64,000 nucleotides of DNA from Pedobacter yulinensis (GTDB lineage Bacteria > Bacteroidota > Bacteroidia > Sphingobacteriales > Sphingobacteriaceae), in the NCBI RefSeq assembly GCF_003029735.1, contig NZ_KZ686268.1, forward strand, positions 917,769 to 981,768. Direction: 5' to 3'. The translations under genes were made by a program, and so were the position numbers. The notes beneath the pieces are model-generated. The model was not told the origin of the DNA, made no database searches, and was given only the letters and a program-made list of their open reading frames with translations. Below, piece by piece: positions 44,730 to 53,878 of the stretch (within the stretch, counting starts at the first letter, position 1; each line of letters starts with the position of its first letter).

Positions 44730-45128
44730 TTATGAACCGCCTGGCCGCGCTGGTTCTTTTTTCCCGTTGTGGCAGGTCATGCAGGTAACCTGCGGCAGGT
44801 CGCCGGCTTTAAGGTCTTTATGGAAATATTTTTTGTTGATCCTGGCCGTCATGCGCATCATGTTCCGCGCAACGTCTTTGTGCTTGTTTTCGTCGCTCGC
44901 AAAATCCATTTTTTTCGGGTCAGTTTTTGAGGGCGCATGGCAGAAACTGCAGCGTACACCCAGGGCAACCTTGAACTCATCCATGACCCGGCCGAGATTT
45001 TCTTTGCTGATGTTCTTTGGCAGTACTTTCAGGTTTTTAAATCCGGATTCCTCTTTTGGCATAAATCCGCTCATCGTAAAAATCATACCAGCCACAGCTG
45101 AGAATATCAGTATTTTTCTGTAAGACAT
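44730..45128 (-). CDS. Diheme c-type cytochrome
   Basis: A 132-aa protein with an N-terminal export segment (ILIFSAVAGMIFTMSG) and two heme-binding motifs, CSFCH (60-64) and CMTCH (116-120). FKVALGVRC before the first and MMRMTARINKKYF between them match the photosynthetic-reaction-centre-type cytochrome family found widely in Bacteroidota. It carries electrons in the periplasm; a partner is not evident here. The frameshifted acyltransferase gene is divergent. Confidence 0.88.
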   Translation of the reverse strand: MSYRKILIFSAVAGMIFTMSGFMPKEESGFKNLKVLPKNISKENLGRVMDEFKVALGVRCSFCHAPSKTDPKKMDFASDENKHKDVARNMMRMTARINKKYFHKDLKAGDLPQVTCMTCHNGKKEPARPGGS

Positions 45129-45258
45129 GTTTTGTTCATTTGTTAACTAAAGCTAGACAAAAAACCGGTAGGAGGGCCTTGCGCACCGAAATTTTTACCC
45201 GGGGTATTTGGTGCAACTTTGTCTATCTTACAGCATCTTTCAGACGGGGGTCAGAAAC

Positions 45259-46412
45259 ATGTACAGCATGACTAATGTGCCCCTTCGCGATCATTGGATC
45301 GACCATCTTCGTGCCTTTGTAACCATCCTGGTCGTTTTGCACCACGCTGCCATGGCCTATGCCTGTTTTGCGCAGTTTAACCCCGATCTGTACATTGCCT
45401 CGACCCATCCTGTTGTTGATTCGGCGCGGTGGAGAGCTTTCGATTTTTTTGTAGCGGCGAACGACACGTTTTTCATGCCGCTGATGTTTCTCCTGAGTGG
45501 GTTGTTTTTCCATAGCGCCCGCCTCCGCAGGGGCACCCGCGGTTTACTGAAAGAGCGATTCAGACGCCTCGCCATTCCGTTTTTGTTTGCAGAATTTTCC
45601 TGATTCCCTTTGCTTACCTGCCCGCCTGGTTTCTTGCCGGGGGCCAGCCAGATACCGGTCAGTTCATTTTAGACTACATTTTCAGGCAGCAGTGGCCGGT
45701 TGGTCCACCCTGGTTTATCTGGCTGCTGCTGGCATTTAATGTCTTTGCCCTGCTGCTGCCGCTGAAGCTGTTCCGGCGGCTGGATGCAGGCCTGCAGCGA
45801 CGGCCCGCACACACCGTTTTTCTCTGGTGGTTATTCACCCTGCTCAGCCTGGTTCCACTCGGTATGTGGCTGGGCAGGTATGCATGGACAGGATTTGGCC
45901 CGTTCGATTTCCAGGTAAACCGGGTTGGCTTCTATTTAATTTATTTCCTGACAGGCGCCGCCCTTGGCGGCATGGACTGGCAAGCCCTCGTATTTAAAGA
46001 CAACCGTCTCGCGGGCCTTCCGGCAGGCATATGCGTTGCTCTTCCACCGGTGTTTTTCACCGTGCTCGAAGTACTCACCTACCGCGGCTGGGGTGCAGGG
46101 CCGGATCGTGCCAGTGCAGGATTGCTGGAACTCCTCCTGACAGCGATATGCCCGTTCAGCTGCCTGGTATTGATGTGGCTTTTCAGGCGGTTTGCACAAC
46201 GGCCGGCAGTGTTGTCGGGTAGCCTCGTCGCAAATGCGTTCGGCATCTATCTATGCCACTATCCGCTGCTCATCTGGCTGCAGTATGCATTGCTGGGTGT
46301 TTCCTTACCTTCGGTGGTCAAATTTTTCCTTGTCTCGGCCGGATCGCTGGCGGGCAGCTGGGTGCTGACAGCGTTGCTGAGAAGGTTTAAGCCCATCAGC
46401 AAAATTTTGTAA
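45259..46412 (+). pseudogene. Frameshifted acyltransferase-3 family membrane protein
   Basis: The 5' part encodes DHWIDHLRAFVTILVVLHHAAMAY, the conserved start of acyltransferase-3 proteins, and reaches FRRLAIPFLFAEFS before a stop at 45603. The continuing sequence is in the next frame, starting IFLIPFAYLPAWFLAGG near 45595 and running without stops to 46412 through LGRYAWTGFGPF, YLCHYPLLIWLQYALL and a C-terminal helix set. Deleting one base near 45590-45597 explains the break. Start choice (45259 or 45268) is uncertain. It may be a true pseudogene or a sequencing error. An intact protein would O-acylate a glycan in the membrane. Confidence 0.85.
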
Positions 46413-46506
46413 CCCTGAATCAGGTTGTTCGTCTTTTTACAATTTTCGGTGCAGCCGATTGCCTTTTTTTGATTCATCAATTCAATCGATAACCTAAAAA
46501 TGCATC

Positions 46507-47025
46507 ATGAAAAAAGACAGAACCCATCAACTTGCCGGCTACAGTTTTAAGCTGCTCGGTTCCGTGGCCCTGATCGCTGTACTCTCTTACAGCAAGACCG
46601 CCTGCACTGACCGAGCTTCTGTGTCTGCTGAACCGAACCTGGCATTGGAAGAGGCGAAGAAAGCCATCGCGGCAAGCAACGCCCTATATTTTGAATCGTT
46701 CGCTAAAAACGATTCTTCCATCTTTATTGACCGGTATGCAAAAGATTGCTGCATCATGGCGCCGGGTATGCCAGCTATGTGCAAGCCCGGGGCACCGGCA
46801 GCCTTTTTCCGAGCGGCATATGACCAGGTTGGCCTCCGGAACGGAAAGTTCATCACGACCGCTGTTTACGGAGATGCCAAAGAGTTTGTAACTGAAGAAG
46901 GACTTTGGCAATCGTTTGACAGCAAGGGCAGGTTATTTGACGACGGCAAGTTTCTGGTGCTCTGGAAAAAAACGCCCGAAGGCTGGAAGATGTTCCGCGA
47001 CTCCTTCAGCAGCAACCGCCAGTAA
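46507..47025 (+). CDS. NTF2-like (DUF4440-type) protein with N-terminal anchor
   Basis: A 172-aa protein. An N-terminal hydrophobic segment (FKLLGSVALIAVLSYS) precedes a Cys at about 34 that could anchor it. The remainder is an NTF2-like cone fold: ASNALYFESFAKNDSSIFI, YAKDCCIMAPGMPAMC, and DDGKFLVLWKKTPEGWKMFRDSF at the C-terminus. Family members include enzymes and binding proteins of diverse function; none is assignable. A terminator follows, convergent with the esterase gene. Confidence 0.8.
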   Translation: MKKDRTHQLAGYSFKLLGSVALIAVLSYSKTACTDRASVSAEPNLALEEAKKAIAASNALYFESFAKNDSSIFIDRYAKDCCIMAPGMPAMCKPGAPAAFFRAAYDQVGLRNGKFITTAVYGDAKEFVTEEGLWQSFDSKGRLFDDGKFLVLWKKTPEGWKMFRDSFSSNRQ

Positions 47026-47029
47026 CACT

Positions 47030-47062
47030 AACCGGGTGCAGGGTCATGGACACCCGGTTTTA
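47030..47062. terminator. Terminator between convergent genes
   Basis: AACCGGGTG (47030-47038) pairs perfectly with CACCCGGTT (47051-47059) across a 12-nt loop and is followed by TTAAAA. It can serve the plus-strand NTF2-like gene and the minus-strand esterase. Confidence 0.75.
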
Positions 47063-47070
47063 AAATTCAG

Positions 47071-48477
47071 TTACCGGTCTTTTTCTTCGACAATGACCTG
47101 GCTGTCGCTTCTGAAGGGAATAAGCGGTAAACCTTCCTTGCTCTGAATGTTTCCGGGTTTGGTATTGCTGAAACCATAACGAATGTACCTTGGTCGCTTC
47201 AGGTCTTTGCTCCATACGTCAATGCTGTTTTTTGACAGGCGTGCCGTTGCAGGGTACCAGTTGCCGGTCTCATCGCCGACCATAAAGCCGGCTGGCGCAC
47301 CGTTGCGTGCCTCAAGACCGCCGCCGGCGTGGCCAACGCTAACCTTTATCTTCGTGCCCGCGACCGCAACAGCCGTTACCTGCGGACTTTTGTACGTAAG
47401 CCCCGGTACATTGTAATGATCGGCCAGGGCCCAGGCAGCGAGCCGCTCGCCGACAGGCCGTTTGTGTGAGGGGTGTATGTTTGAAGCGGAGTCGATCAGG
47501 TCTGTTGTGACCACCATGCCGGTACGGGCATGCGCCATGCTCCTGGTTTGCGCTTCCTGCAGCAGGGCACCCTGGTAACGTTTCTCGTAGGTATGCGGTG
47601 CAATCTGCACAAAGTAAAAGGGAAACTCCCTGGACCACGCCTGCCGCCACGCATCGATCATAGACGTAAAGAGCTTTTGATAACTCCCATAGGTCTTTAC
47701 ATTGCTCTCACCCTGGTACCAGATCACACCCGCGATACTGGCCCTGGTCATGGGCGCGATCATGGCATTGTAGGCTGCACCCGGTGCAACTGGCCACCAG
47801 GCGCTGCTTTCCAGCGCCGCTGCCGCCTTACGCAGCTCGGGATCCTGGTCTACCAACAGCGCGGGCGTCCAGGTTTCGGCGGGTGTGCCGCCCCAGCTTA
47901 CGTTAATCAGTCCGATGGGTACATTCAGGGTGTTTTGCAGTTTCTTTCCGAAAAAGTAACCCACCGCACTGAAGCTGCGGAGGGTCTCGCTGTTTGCTGT
48001 TGTCCAACGCGCCCTCAGGTCGTCCTGCGGTGTTTTTGAGGCGGTTTTGGGTACGTGAAAAAGCCGGATGTTGTTGTTAACGGGCAAGGCCAGGTCTGCG
48101 GCAATATCTTTTTCGCCATTCAGAAAACTCCATTCCATGTTTGATTGTCCCGAACAAATCCAGACTTCTCCGATCATCACATCTTCGAGTACCGCTTTCT
48201 CGCCTGCATTGATGCCAATGGTATATGGGCCCCCGGCCTGCGGCGTGCGAACCTTCAGTTCCCAGGTGGCCATGTCATTGGCCTTGGTTGTTGTGATCTG
48301 GCCGTCCCAGCTGGTCGTTACGCTTACTTCCTGCCCGGGCGATGACCAGCCCCAAAGCCTGACCGAGTCCTGTTGCTGCAGCACCATGCCTGAGCCGATC
48401 ATGGCTGGCAGGCGCAGCTGGGCCTGCAGCGAAGCGGCTAAGAGCATGCCTGCAAGCGCAAATATTATTTTTTTCAT
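47071..48477 (-). CDS. Secreted sialate O-acetylesterase (SASA family)
   Basis: A 468-aa esterase with a signal peptide (FALAGMLLAASLQAQ). The start at 48477 is chosen because an upstream in-frame extension overlaps the divergent GH78-like gene. Catalytic landmarks are CSGQSNMEW with nucleophile Ser112, WGGTPAETW, WYQGESN (Gln255) and NIHPSHK with His335. It removes O-acetyl groups from sialic acids or other acetylated glycans. It is divergent from the rhamnosidase gene across 116 bp and may be co-regulated with it. Confidence 0.92.
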   Translation of the reverse strand: MKKIIFALAGMLLAASLQAQLRLPAMIGSGMVLQQQDSVRLWGWSSPGQEVSVTTSWDGQITTTKANDMATWELKVRTPQAGGPYTIGINAGEKAVLEDVMIGEVWICSGQSNMEWSFLNGEKDIAADLALPVNNNIRLFHVPKTASKTPQDDLRARWTTANSETLRSFSAVGYFFGKKLQNTLNVPIGLINVSWGGTPAETWTPALLVDQDPELRKAAAALESSAWWPVAPGAAYNAMIAPMTRASIAGVIWYQGESNVKTYGSYQKLFTSMIDAWRQAWSREFPFYFVQIAPHTYEKRYQGALLQEAQTRSMAHARTGMVVTTDLIDSASNIHPSHKRPVGERLAAWALADHYNVPGLTYKSPQVTAVAVAGTKIKVSVGHAGGGLEARNGAPAGFMVGDETGNWYPATARLSKNSIDVWSKDLKRPRYIRYGFSNTKPGNIQSKEGLPLIPFRSDSQVIVEEKDR

Positions 48478-48496
48478 GTAAGTGGTTTGAGAGAAA

Positions 48497-48527
48497 TAAA
48501 AGTAACGATCTGTTCTATTGTTACAAA
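48497..48527 (-). promoter_or_regulatory. Putative promoter for the sialate O-acetylesterase gene
   Basis: On the minus strand TTTG (48527-48524) is followed 19 nt later by TACTTTTA (48504-48497), a one-mismatch -7 element. Transcription would start near 48490, a short leader before the ATG at 48477. Confidence 0.5.
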
Positions 48528-48593
48528 TCAAATCGCAAAGGCCCGGGGCATTTTTATTTTTTATCTTATTTTCGGCATAACCAGAACCAAACC

Positions 48594-50984
48594 ATGAAAA
48601 TCCCTCCTGTTGCGGTAAGAACCGCCTTGTCGCTCCTCTTGTTGTTGTTTTTCCTTCCTGCAATTGCCCAGGAAGTCCTGCTGAATGCCGACTTGCGTAA
48701 AGGCGAATGGTCTGCCCGGTGGATTACCTGTCCCGATGTACCCGGCCGGACATACGGCGTTTACCATTTCCGCAAGCAGTTTGACCTGGCAAGCCTGCCG
48801 GCCTCTTTTGTGGTTCATGTGACCGCAGACAACCGCTACCGCCTATTTGTGAACGGAACAGCCGTTGGCCGGGGCCCTGCGCGCGGCGACCTGTATAACT
48901 GGAACTTCGAAAGTTATGACCTGCGGCCCTACCTGCGCCAGGGGAACAATGTTATTGCGGCTGTTGTCTGGAATATGGCAGAGCACGCACCTGTAGCCCA
49001 GGTTTCAAACCAAACCGGCTTTTTGCTGCAGGGAGACGACGCGGTCAGCGCAAAGGTCAACTCAGACGCCAGCTGGAAAGTTCTTCACAACAAGGCTTAC
49101 ACACCCTGCGGCACAAACATGGGCAGCGTGCTGCGCAGTTATGTCGTGGTGGGTCCGGGCGATGATGTCGACGCCGCGCAATACCCCTGGGGTTGGGAAA
49201 AACCCGGTTTTGCAGAGAAAGGCTGGGCCGCGGCCGCCATCATTGGAACGCCTGTAGCTTTTCTCGGTTATGGCACCGATAACCTCTGGACGCTGACACC
49301 AAGATCGATCCCCATGATGGAGGAACGGGTGGAGCGCATGGCCAGCGTAAGACGCACGACAGGGGCGAAAGAGACTGGGAGCGCATTCTTGCAGGGCAAA
49401 GCCACGCGTATTCCTGCCAATCAAAAGGTCAGCATATTGATTGACCAGGGTTTTGAAACGACGGCCTATCCGGTGCTGAAAACCAGCGGCGGCAAGGGCG
49501 CCAGGATCAGGCTGACCTACGCCGAGGCACTGTTTGACAAATCTCGGCAAAAAGGCAACCGCAATGACATTGAAGGGAAAGAGATTATCGGCCTGTTCGA
49601 TGTTTTCCAGCCTGACGGCGGAAACAGCCGCGAGTTCAGTCCGCTATGGTTTCGCACCTACCGGTACCTGCAACTCGACATCGAAACCGGGGCATCGCCG
49701 CTGGTTTTAGAAGACCTGCATGGCTTGTATACGGGCTATCCTTTCCGTCAGCAAGCCACCTTTACCAGCAGCGACCCAAGCCTTCAGCCCATCTGGGATA
49801 CGGGGTGGAGAACCGCCCGGCTGTGTGCAGGAGAAACGTATTACGATTGCCCTTACTATGAACAATTGCAATATGAAGGCGACACGCGCATACAGGCGCT
49901 GATCTCGTTGTACAATGCAGGTGATGACCGGCTGATGCGAAAAGCGATCAACGATTTTTACAATTCCAGGGTGCCTGAAGGACTGACACAGGGCCGCTAC
50001 CCGAGCAGCCGCCTCCAGGTCATCCCGCCGTTCTCGCTATTTTGGGTCTCCATGCTGTATGATTACTGGATGCACCGCCCCGACGAAGCTTTCGTCAGGT
50101 CTTACCTGGACGGAGCTGCAGGTGTACTGGATTGGTATGCAGGGCATGTAGACAACGATAAAAACATGCTTGGCCCCATGAAGTGGTGGAACTTCGTAGA
50201 TTGGAACAAAGCTTTTCCCAATGGTGTTCCTGATGGTGCGACCGATGGAAATTCGTCGGTGATCACGCTGCAGTATGCCTATACGCTGCGCCAGGCTGCA
50301 GCATTATTTGCAGGCTATGGCCGGAAAGAAGAGTCCCGGCGGTTTGCGCAGCTGGCCGATCAGTTGACAGCCGGTACGTATGCGCACTGCTTTGATCAAA
50401 CCCGCATGATGATGGCCAACACGCCGGGGAAAAAGACCTTTAGTCAGCACGCCGGTATCATGGCTATTCTGACCGGCACCATTCCTGAAAAGGAACGCGA
50501 AACCGTGCTGCAAAGCGTTCTGAACGATCCCAGCCTGACACAGGCAACCTTCTATTACCGCTTTTATCTGGGCAGGGCACTGATCATGAGTGGACATGGC
50601 AACGACTACTACGAGCAGCTGGCACCCTGGCGGGGGATGCTGGAAAACGGGTTAACCACGTTTGCCGAAAATCCGGATCCGACGCGTTCAGACTGTCATG
50701 CGTGGTCGGCCAGCCCGAATTACGATTTCCTGGCCACCCTGTGCGGCATCATGCCTGCGAAACCCGGGTTCAAAGAAGTGCGGATCGAGCCCTTTCCTGG
50801 TCCCCTGACCGCCTTGCGCGGTACAATGCCACATCCGGCAGGAAAACTTACTGTCGACTTGAAAAGAAAGGGCGCAAAGGGGATAGCTGCCATTGTTGAA
50901 CTTCCGGCAGGTGTTTCAGGGACTTTTGTCTGGAACGGCAAGTCGGTTAAACTGGTGCCTGGCCGGCAGGAGCTGCGGTTATAA
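48594..50984 (+). CDS. GH78-like alpha-L-rhamnosidase
   Basis: A 796-aa secreted enzyme with signal peptide (ALSLLLLLFFLPAIAQ). N-terminal beta domains (WSARWITCPDVPGR, YRLFVNGTAVGRGP) precede an (alpha/alpha)6 barrel. The acidic site DCPYYEQLQYEGDT holds Asp418, Glu423 and Asp430, at the spacing of the GH78 catalytic block, though the usual RDERLGW sequence is replaced by YYEQLQY. The C-terminal beta domain ends near RQELRL. It would release rhamnose from plant or bacterial glycans. It diverges from the esterase gene and precedes a GH5 gene by 61 nt. Confidence 0.88.
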   Translation: MKIPPVAVRTALSLLLLLFFLPAIAQEVLLNADLRKGEWSARWITCPDVPGRTYGVYHFRKQFDLASLPASFVVHVTADNRYRLFVNGTAVGRGPARGDLYNWNFESYDLRPYLRQGNNVIAAVVWNMAEHAPVAQVSNQTGFLLQGDDAVSAKVNSDASWKVLHNKAYTPCGTNMGSVLRSYVVVGPGDDVDAAQYPWGWEKPGFAEKGWAAAAIIGTPVAFLGYGTDNLWTLTPRSIPMMEERVERMASVRRTTGAKETGSAFLQGKATRIPANQKVSILIDQGFETTAYPVLKTSGGKGARIRLTYAEALFDKSRQKGNRNDIEGKEIIGLFDVFQPDGGNSREFSPLWFRTYRYLQLDIETGASPLVLEDLHGLYTGYPFRQQATFTSSDPSLQPIWDTGWRTARLCAGETYYDCPYYEQLQYEGDTRIQALISLYNAGDDRLMRKAINDFYNSRVPEGLTQGRYPSSRLQVIPPFSLFWVSMLYDYWMHRPDEAFVRSYLDGAAGVLDWYAGHVDNDKNMLGPMKWWNFVDWNKAFPNGVPDGATDGNSSVITLQYAYTLRQAAALFAGYGRKEESRRFAQLADQLTAGTYAHCFDQTRMMMANTPGKKTFSQHAGIMAILTGTIPEKERETVLQSVLNDPSLTQATFYYRFYLGRALIMSGHGNDYYEQLAPWRGMLENGLTTFAENPDPTRSDCHAWSASPNYDFLATLCGIMPAKPGFKEVRIEPFPGPLTALRGTMPHPAGKLTVDLKRKGAKGIAAIVELPAGVSGTFVWNGKSVKLVPGRQELRL

Positions 50985-51045
50985 TGTGATTTTGTACCGC
51001 GTGCGCTCGTTGCTGGTGGGAATTTATTCCGCAGACTAAACAGAT

Positions 51046-52806
51046 ATGATAAAAAATAAGTCAATACATTTTAAAGAAAGGTGGCCGCGGCTGCTGCTGA
51101 TCCTCCTGTGGCTGGGTTTTGGCAGTCAGGCCCGGGCTCAGGGATTTTTGCGGGCAGACGGCCAGCGTATTGTGAACGAAAAGAACGAGAATGTGCTGTT
51201 GCGCGGGGTCGGCCTGGGGGGATGGATGCTTCAGGAAGGTTATATGCTCGGCATTAACCGCGACGGACAGCAGCACAAAATTCGCGAGCGGATCGAAGCC
51301 CTTATTGGCCCGGAGAAAACTGCACGCTTTTACGAGGCCTGGCTAAACGATCACACCACGCGGGCAGACATTGACTCGATGAAGCGCTGGGGCTTTAACT
51401 CGGTCAGGCTGCCCATGCATTATGCACTTTACACCCTGCCGGTAAACCGCGAACCTGTAAAGGGAAAACAAACCTGGCTGGACAAAGGCTTTGCCATGAC
51501 CGATAGCCTGCTGGCCTGGTGCAAGGCAAATGAGATGTACCTGATCCTGGACCTCCATGCGGCACCGGGCGGCCAGGGCAACGACCTCAACATTTCAGAC
51601 CGCGACCCTTCTTCGCCTTCGCTCTGGCAAAGCGAAGCCAACAGGACAAAAACCATTGCCTTGTGGCGCAAGCTGGCGCAGCGATATGCCCGCGAACCAT
51701 GGATAGGCGGTTACGACCTCATCAATGAACCGAACTGGGGTTTTACCAATCCGGAAACAGATAAAAATGGCACGGGCGAAAAAAATAACGGCCCGTTGCA
51801 GGAACTTCTGCATGATATCACCAAAGCCATACGCCAGGTAGACAAAAAGCACCTCATCATTCTGGCCGGCAATGGATGGGGCAATAATTACAATGGCATC
51901 GTTCCAACCTGGGACAAAAATATGGCACTCAGCTTTCACAAATATTGGAACTTTAACGACGAAGCCGCTGTGGCCCATATGTTGTCAATGAGGGAACGCT
52001 ACAACATGCCGGCCTGGCTGGGCGAAACCGGCGAAAACTCGAACGTCTGGTTTACAGAGGCCATTACCTTGCTGGAAAAACACAACATAGGCTGGGCATG
52101 GTGGCCGCTTAAAAAATTGGGCGTTAACAACCCGCTGCAGGTTCGCTCAAACGCAGACTACGATAAACTGGTGGCTTTCTGGAATGGCGCCGGCACACAG
52201 CCCGGCGCAGCCGTTGCCTGGCGCGGCCTGCAGCAACTTCTTGCCGACCTGAGAATAGCAAATAATCTGATACAGGCGGATGTTCTGGATGCCATGCTGC
52301 GCCAGCCGCAGTCTGCCGAGACGCGGCCTTTCAGGCCGCATGTGCTGGAGAAAAACCTGCTGATCCAGGCGGCCGATTACGATTTGGGCCGGAACCGGTA
52401 TGCCTATTTTGACCTCGACACAGCAAATTACCGGGTATCGACCGGCAAGAATACCGCCGGCAACCGGGGGCGCATTTACCGAAACGATGGTGTCGACCTG
52501 GCTGCAAAGGGCAATCAGATCTATGTAACGCATATTGAAAACAGCGAGTGGCTGGCCTATACGATCAATGTGGCTGAGGCCGGCAGCTATAAACTTGTGC
52601 TGCGAACGGCCAATCCGCTGGGCTCTGGCATCGTTTCGGTTTCAGTAAACGGTATGCAGGCTGGCGCCAGGCTTGAAAAAAGCACCGAAGGTGGCACGGC
52701 GCTCACAACCATTGCAGGAATCGAACTCGGGGCCGGCTTACAGCGAATGGTTCTGCGTGCCCATGCCGGCAACTTTGACCTGTATACGCTCGAACTGAGC
52801 AAGTAA
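51046..52806 (+). CDS. GH5-family glycanase with C-terminal CBM6-like module
   Basis: A 586-aa secreted protein. A signal peptide (RLLLILLWLGFGSQARAQ) precedes a GH5 barrel with LRGVGLGGWMLQEG at the start, LILDLHAAPGGQG, the acid/base Glu228 in DLINEPN, the FHKYWNF stretch, and nucleophile Glu327 in WLGETGE. From about residue 450 a beta-sandwich follows (YAYFDLDTANYR, NSEWLAYTINVAEAGSYKLV) resembling CBM6. It likely cleaves a beta-glucan or beta-mannan; specificity is not clear. It lies 61 nt after the rhamnosidase, probably one transcript. Confidence 0.92.
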   Translation: MIKNKSIHFKERWPRLLLILLWLGFGSQARAQGFLRADGQRIVNEKNENVLLRGVGLGGWMLQEGYMLGINRDGQQHKIRERIEALIGPEKTARFYEAWLNDHTTRADIDSMKRWGFNSVRLPMHYALYTLPVNREPVKGKQTWLDKGFAMTDSLLAWCKANEMYLILDLHAAPGGQGNDLNISDRDPSSPSLWQSEANRTKTIALWRKLAQRYAREPWIGGYDLINEPNWGFTNPETDKNGTGEKNNGPLQELLHDITKAIRQVDKKHLIILAGNGWGNNYNGIVPTWDKNMALSFHKYWNFNDEAAVAHMLSMRERYNMPAWLGETGENSNVWFTEAITLLEKHNIGWAWWPLKKLGVNNPLQVRSNADYDKLVAFWNGAGTQPGAAVAWRGLQQLLADLRIANNLIQADVLDAMLRQPQSAETRPFRPHVLEKNLLIQAADYDLGRNRYAYFDLDTANYRVSTGKNTAGNRGRIYRNDGVDLAAKGNQIYVTHIENSEWLAYTINVAEAGSYKLVLRTANPLGSGIVSVSVNGMQAGARLEKSTEGGTALTTIAGIELGAGLQRMVLRAHAGNFDLYTLELSK

Positions 52807-52920
52807 ACGATTTGGGGGGCACATGCGCGTTTCGCTGCGCCTCTTTCAGGCAATGGCAAAAAAATTGAACAGGCCGCAGCAGCGCATGGTAAAAGACTTA
52901 ACTTCGCGCTTCGTACTAAC

Positions 52921-53802
52921 GTGAGAAATACTGAACACAAAAGTTCCTGGGTTGCCGCCGGACTGCTCTTTGCCCTGCTGTGGTCTTCGGCTTCAACCGC
53001 TACAAAAGTTGGCCTGCAGGTAGCCCAACCTATGGTTATTGCCGTATCCCGCTTTGCGCTCGCGGCCCTGATCATGCTTGTTTACGCACATGTGATCAAA
53101 CGGTTTCGCCTTCCCCGGGGCCGGGAATGGGGGCAGATCGCCATATACGGGACGCTGAATATCGCCGTTTACCTGGGCCTGTATGTCGTCGCCATGCAGG
53201 AGGTAACGGCCGGCATTGGTGCACTTGCCGTTGCAGTAAACCCAGTTATTATGAGTGTAATGGCCATTGTGTTGCTCGGAAAAAAACTCGAAAGCAAAGT
53301 GGTGCTGGCCCTGTTCATTTGCCTGGCCGGTGTGCTGTGCACCGCCTGGCCGCTGCTCGGAAAGGCTGAGGTAACCGGCAAAGGCCTGATCGTGCTGCTT
53401 GCCAGCATGTTTTCTTATTCGCTTGCCGCCATTTATTTCTCTGCGAAAAAATGGGATGGCCTCCATCTGCTGACGATCAATGGCTGGCAGACCCTGATAG
53501 GCGGGTTGGTGCTCCTGCCTTTCCTGATCTTTTTTTATGAACCCGCGGGCAACCAGTATACCCATACCTTTTGGCTGGCAGTTTCCTGGCTGGCTGTTCC
53601 GGTGTCTATCGGGGCCGTTCAGCTTTGGCTGTGGTTAACGAGCAGGGATACCGTCAAGGCAGGTTTGTGGCTGTTTTTGTGCCCGCTGTTTGGATTTGTA
53701 ATTGCAGCTTTGCTGGTCGGCGAGCCGGTGAGCCGCTTTACCATTGCAGGTATTGCACTGGTGCTGGGCGGACTCTTCGTTTCCAGGCAGCAAAGCCGTT
53801 AG
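52921..53802 (+). CDS. EamA/DMT-family transporter
   Basis: A 293-aa inner-membrane transporter with ten predicted helices in two EamA repeats: GLLFALLWSSASTATKVGL, YLGLYVVAMQEVTAG, MSVMAIVLLGKKL, and a second repeat ending AIAALLVGEPVSRFTIAGIALVLGG (shown in two parts). The start is a GTG at 52921; no ATG fits. It exports or imports small metabolites, often amino acids or nucleotides; substrate unknown. It sits between glycan genes but has no evident link to them. Confidence 0.9.
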   Translation: MRNTEHKSSWVAAGLLFALLWSSASTATKVGLQVAQPMVIAVSRFALAALIMLVYAHVIKRFRLPRGREWGQIAIYGTLNIAVYLGLYVVAMQEVTAGIGALAVAVNPVIMSVMAIVLLGKKLESKVVLALFICLAGVLCTAWPLLGKAEVTGKGLIVLLASMFSYSLAAIYFSAKKWDGLHLLTINGWQTLIGGLVLLPFLIFFYEPAGNQYTHTFWLAVSWLAVPVSIGAVQLWLWLTSRDTVKAGLWLFLCPLFGFVIAALLVGEPVSRFTIAGIALVLGGLFVSRQQSR

Positions 53803-53833
53803 CCACGCACGCAAGCGTTTGCGTAAAGGCTGT

Positions 53834-53864
53834 TTTGGCAGCAGACCGCAAAAAGGTTATTTTG
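53834..53864 (+). promoter_or_regulatory. Putative promoter for the GH123-like gene
   Basis: TTTG (53834-53837) is followed 20 nt later by TATTTTG (53858-53864), a -7 element one base short. A transcript would start about 8 nt before the ATG at 53879. Confidence 0.45.
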
Positions 53865-53878
53865 GAAAAAACAACCAA

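Noticed and set aside
46413..46440. Weak hairpin after the acyltransferase gene
   Set aside because: The stem has only about seven pairs with a bulge and a broken T-tract; too weak to call.
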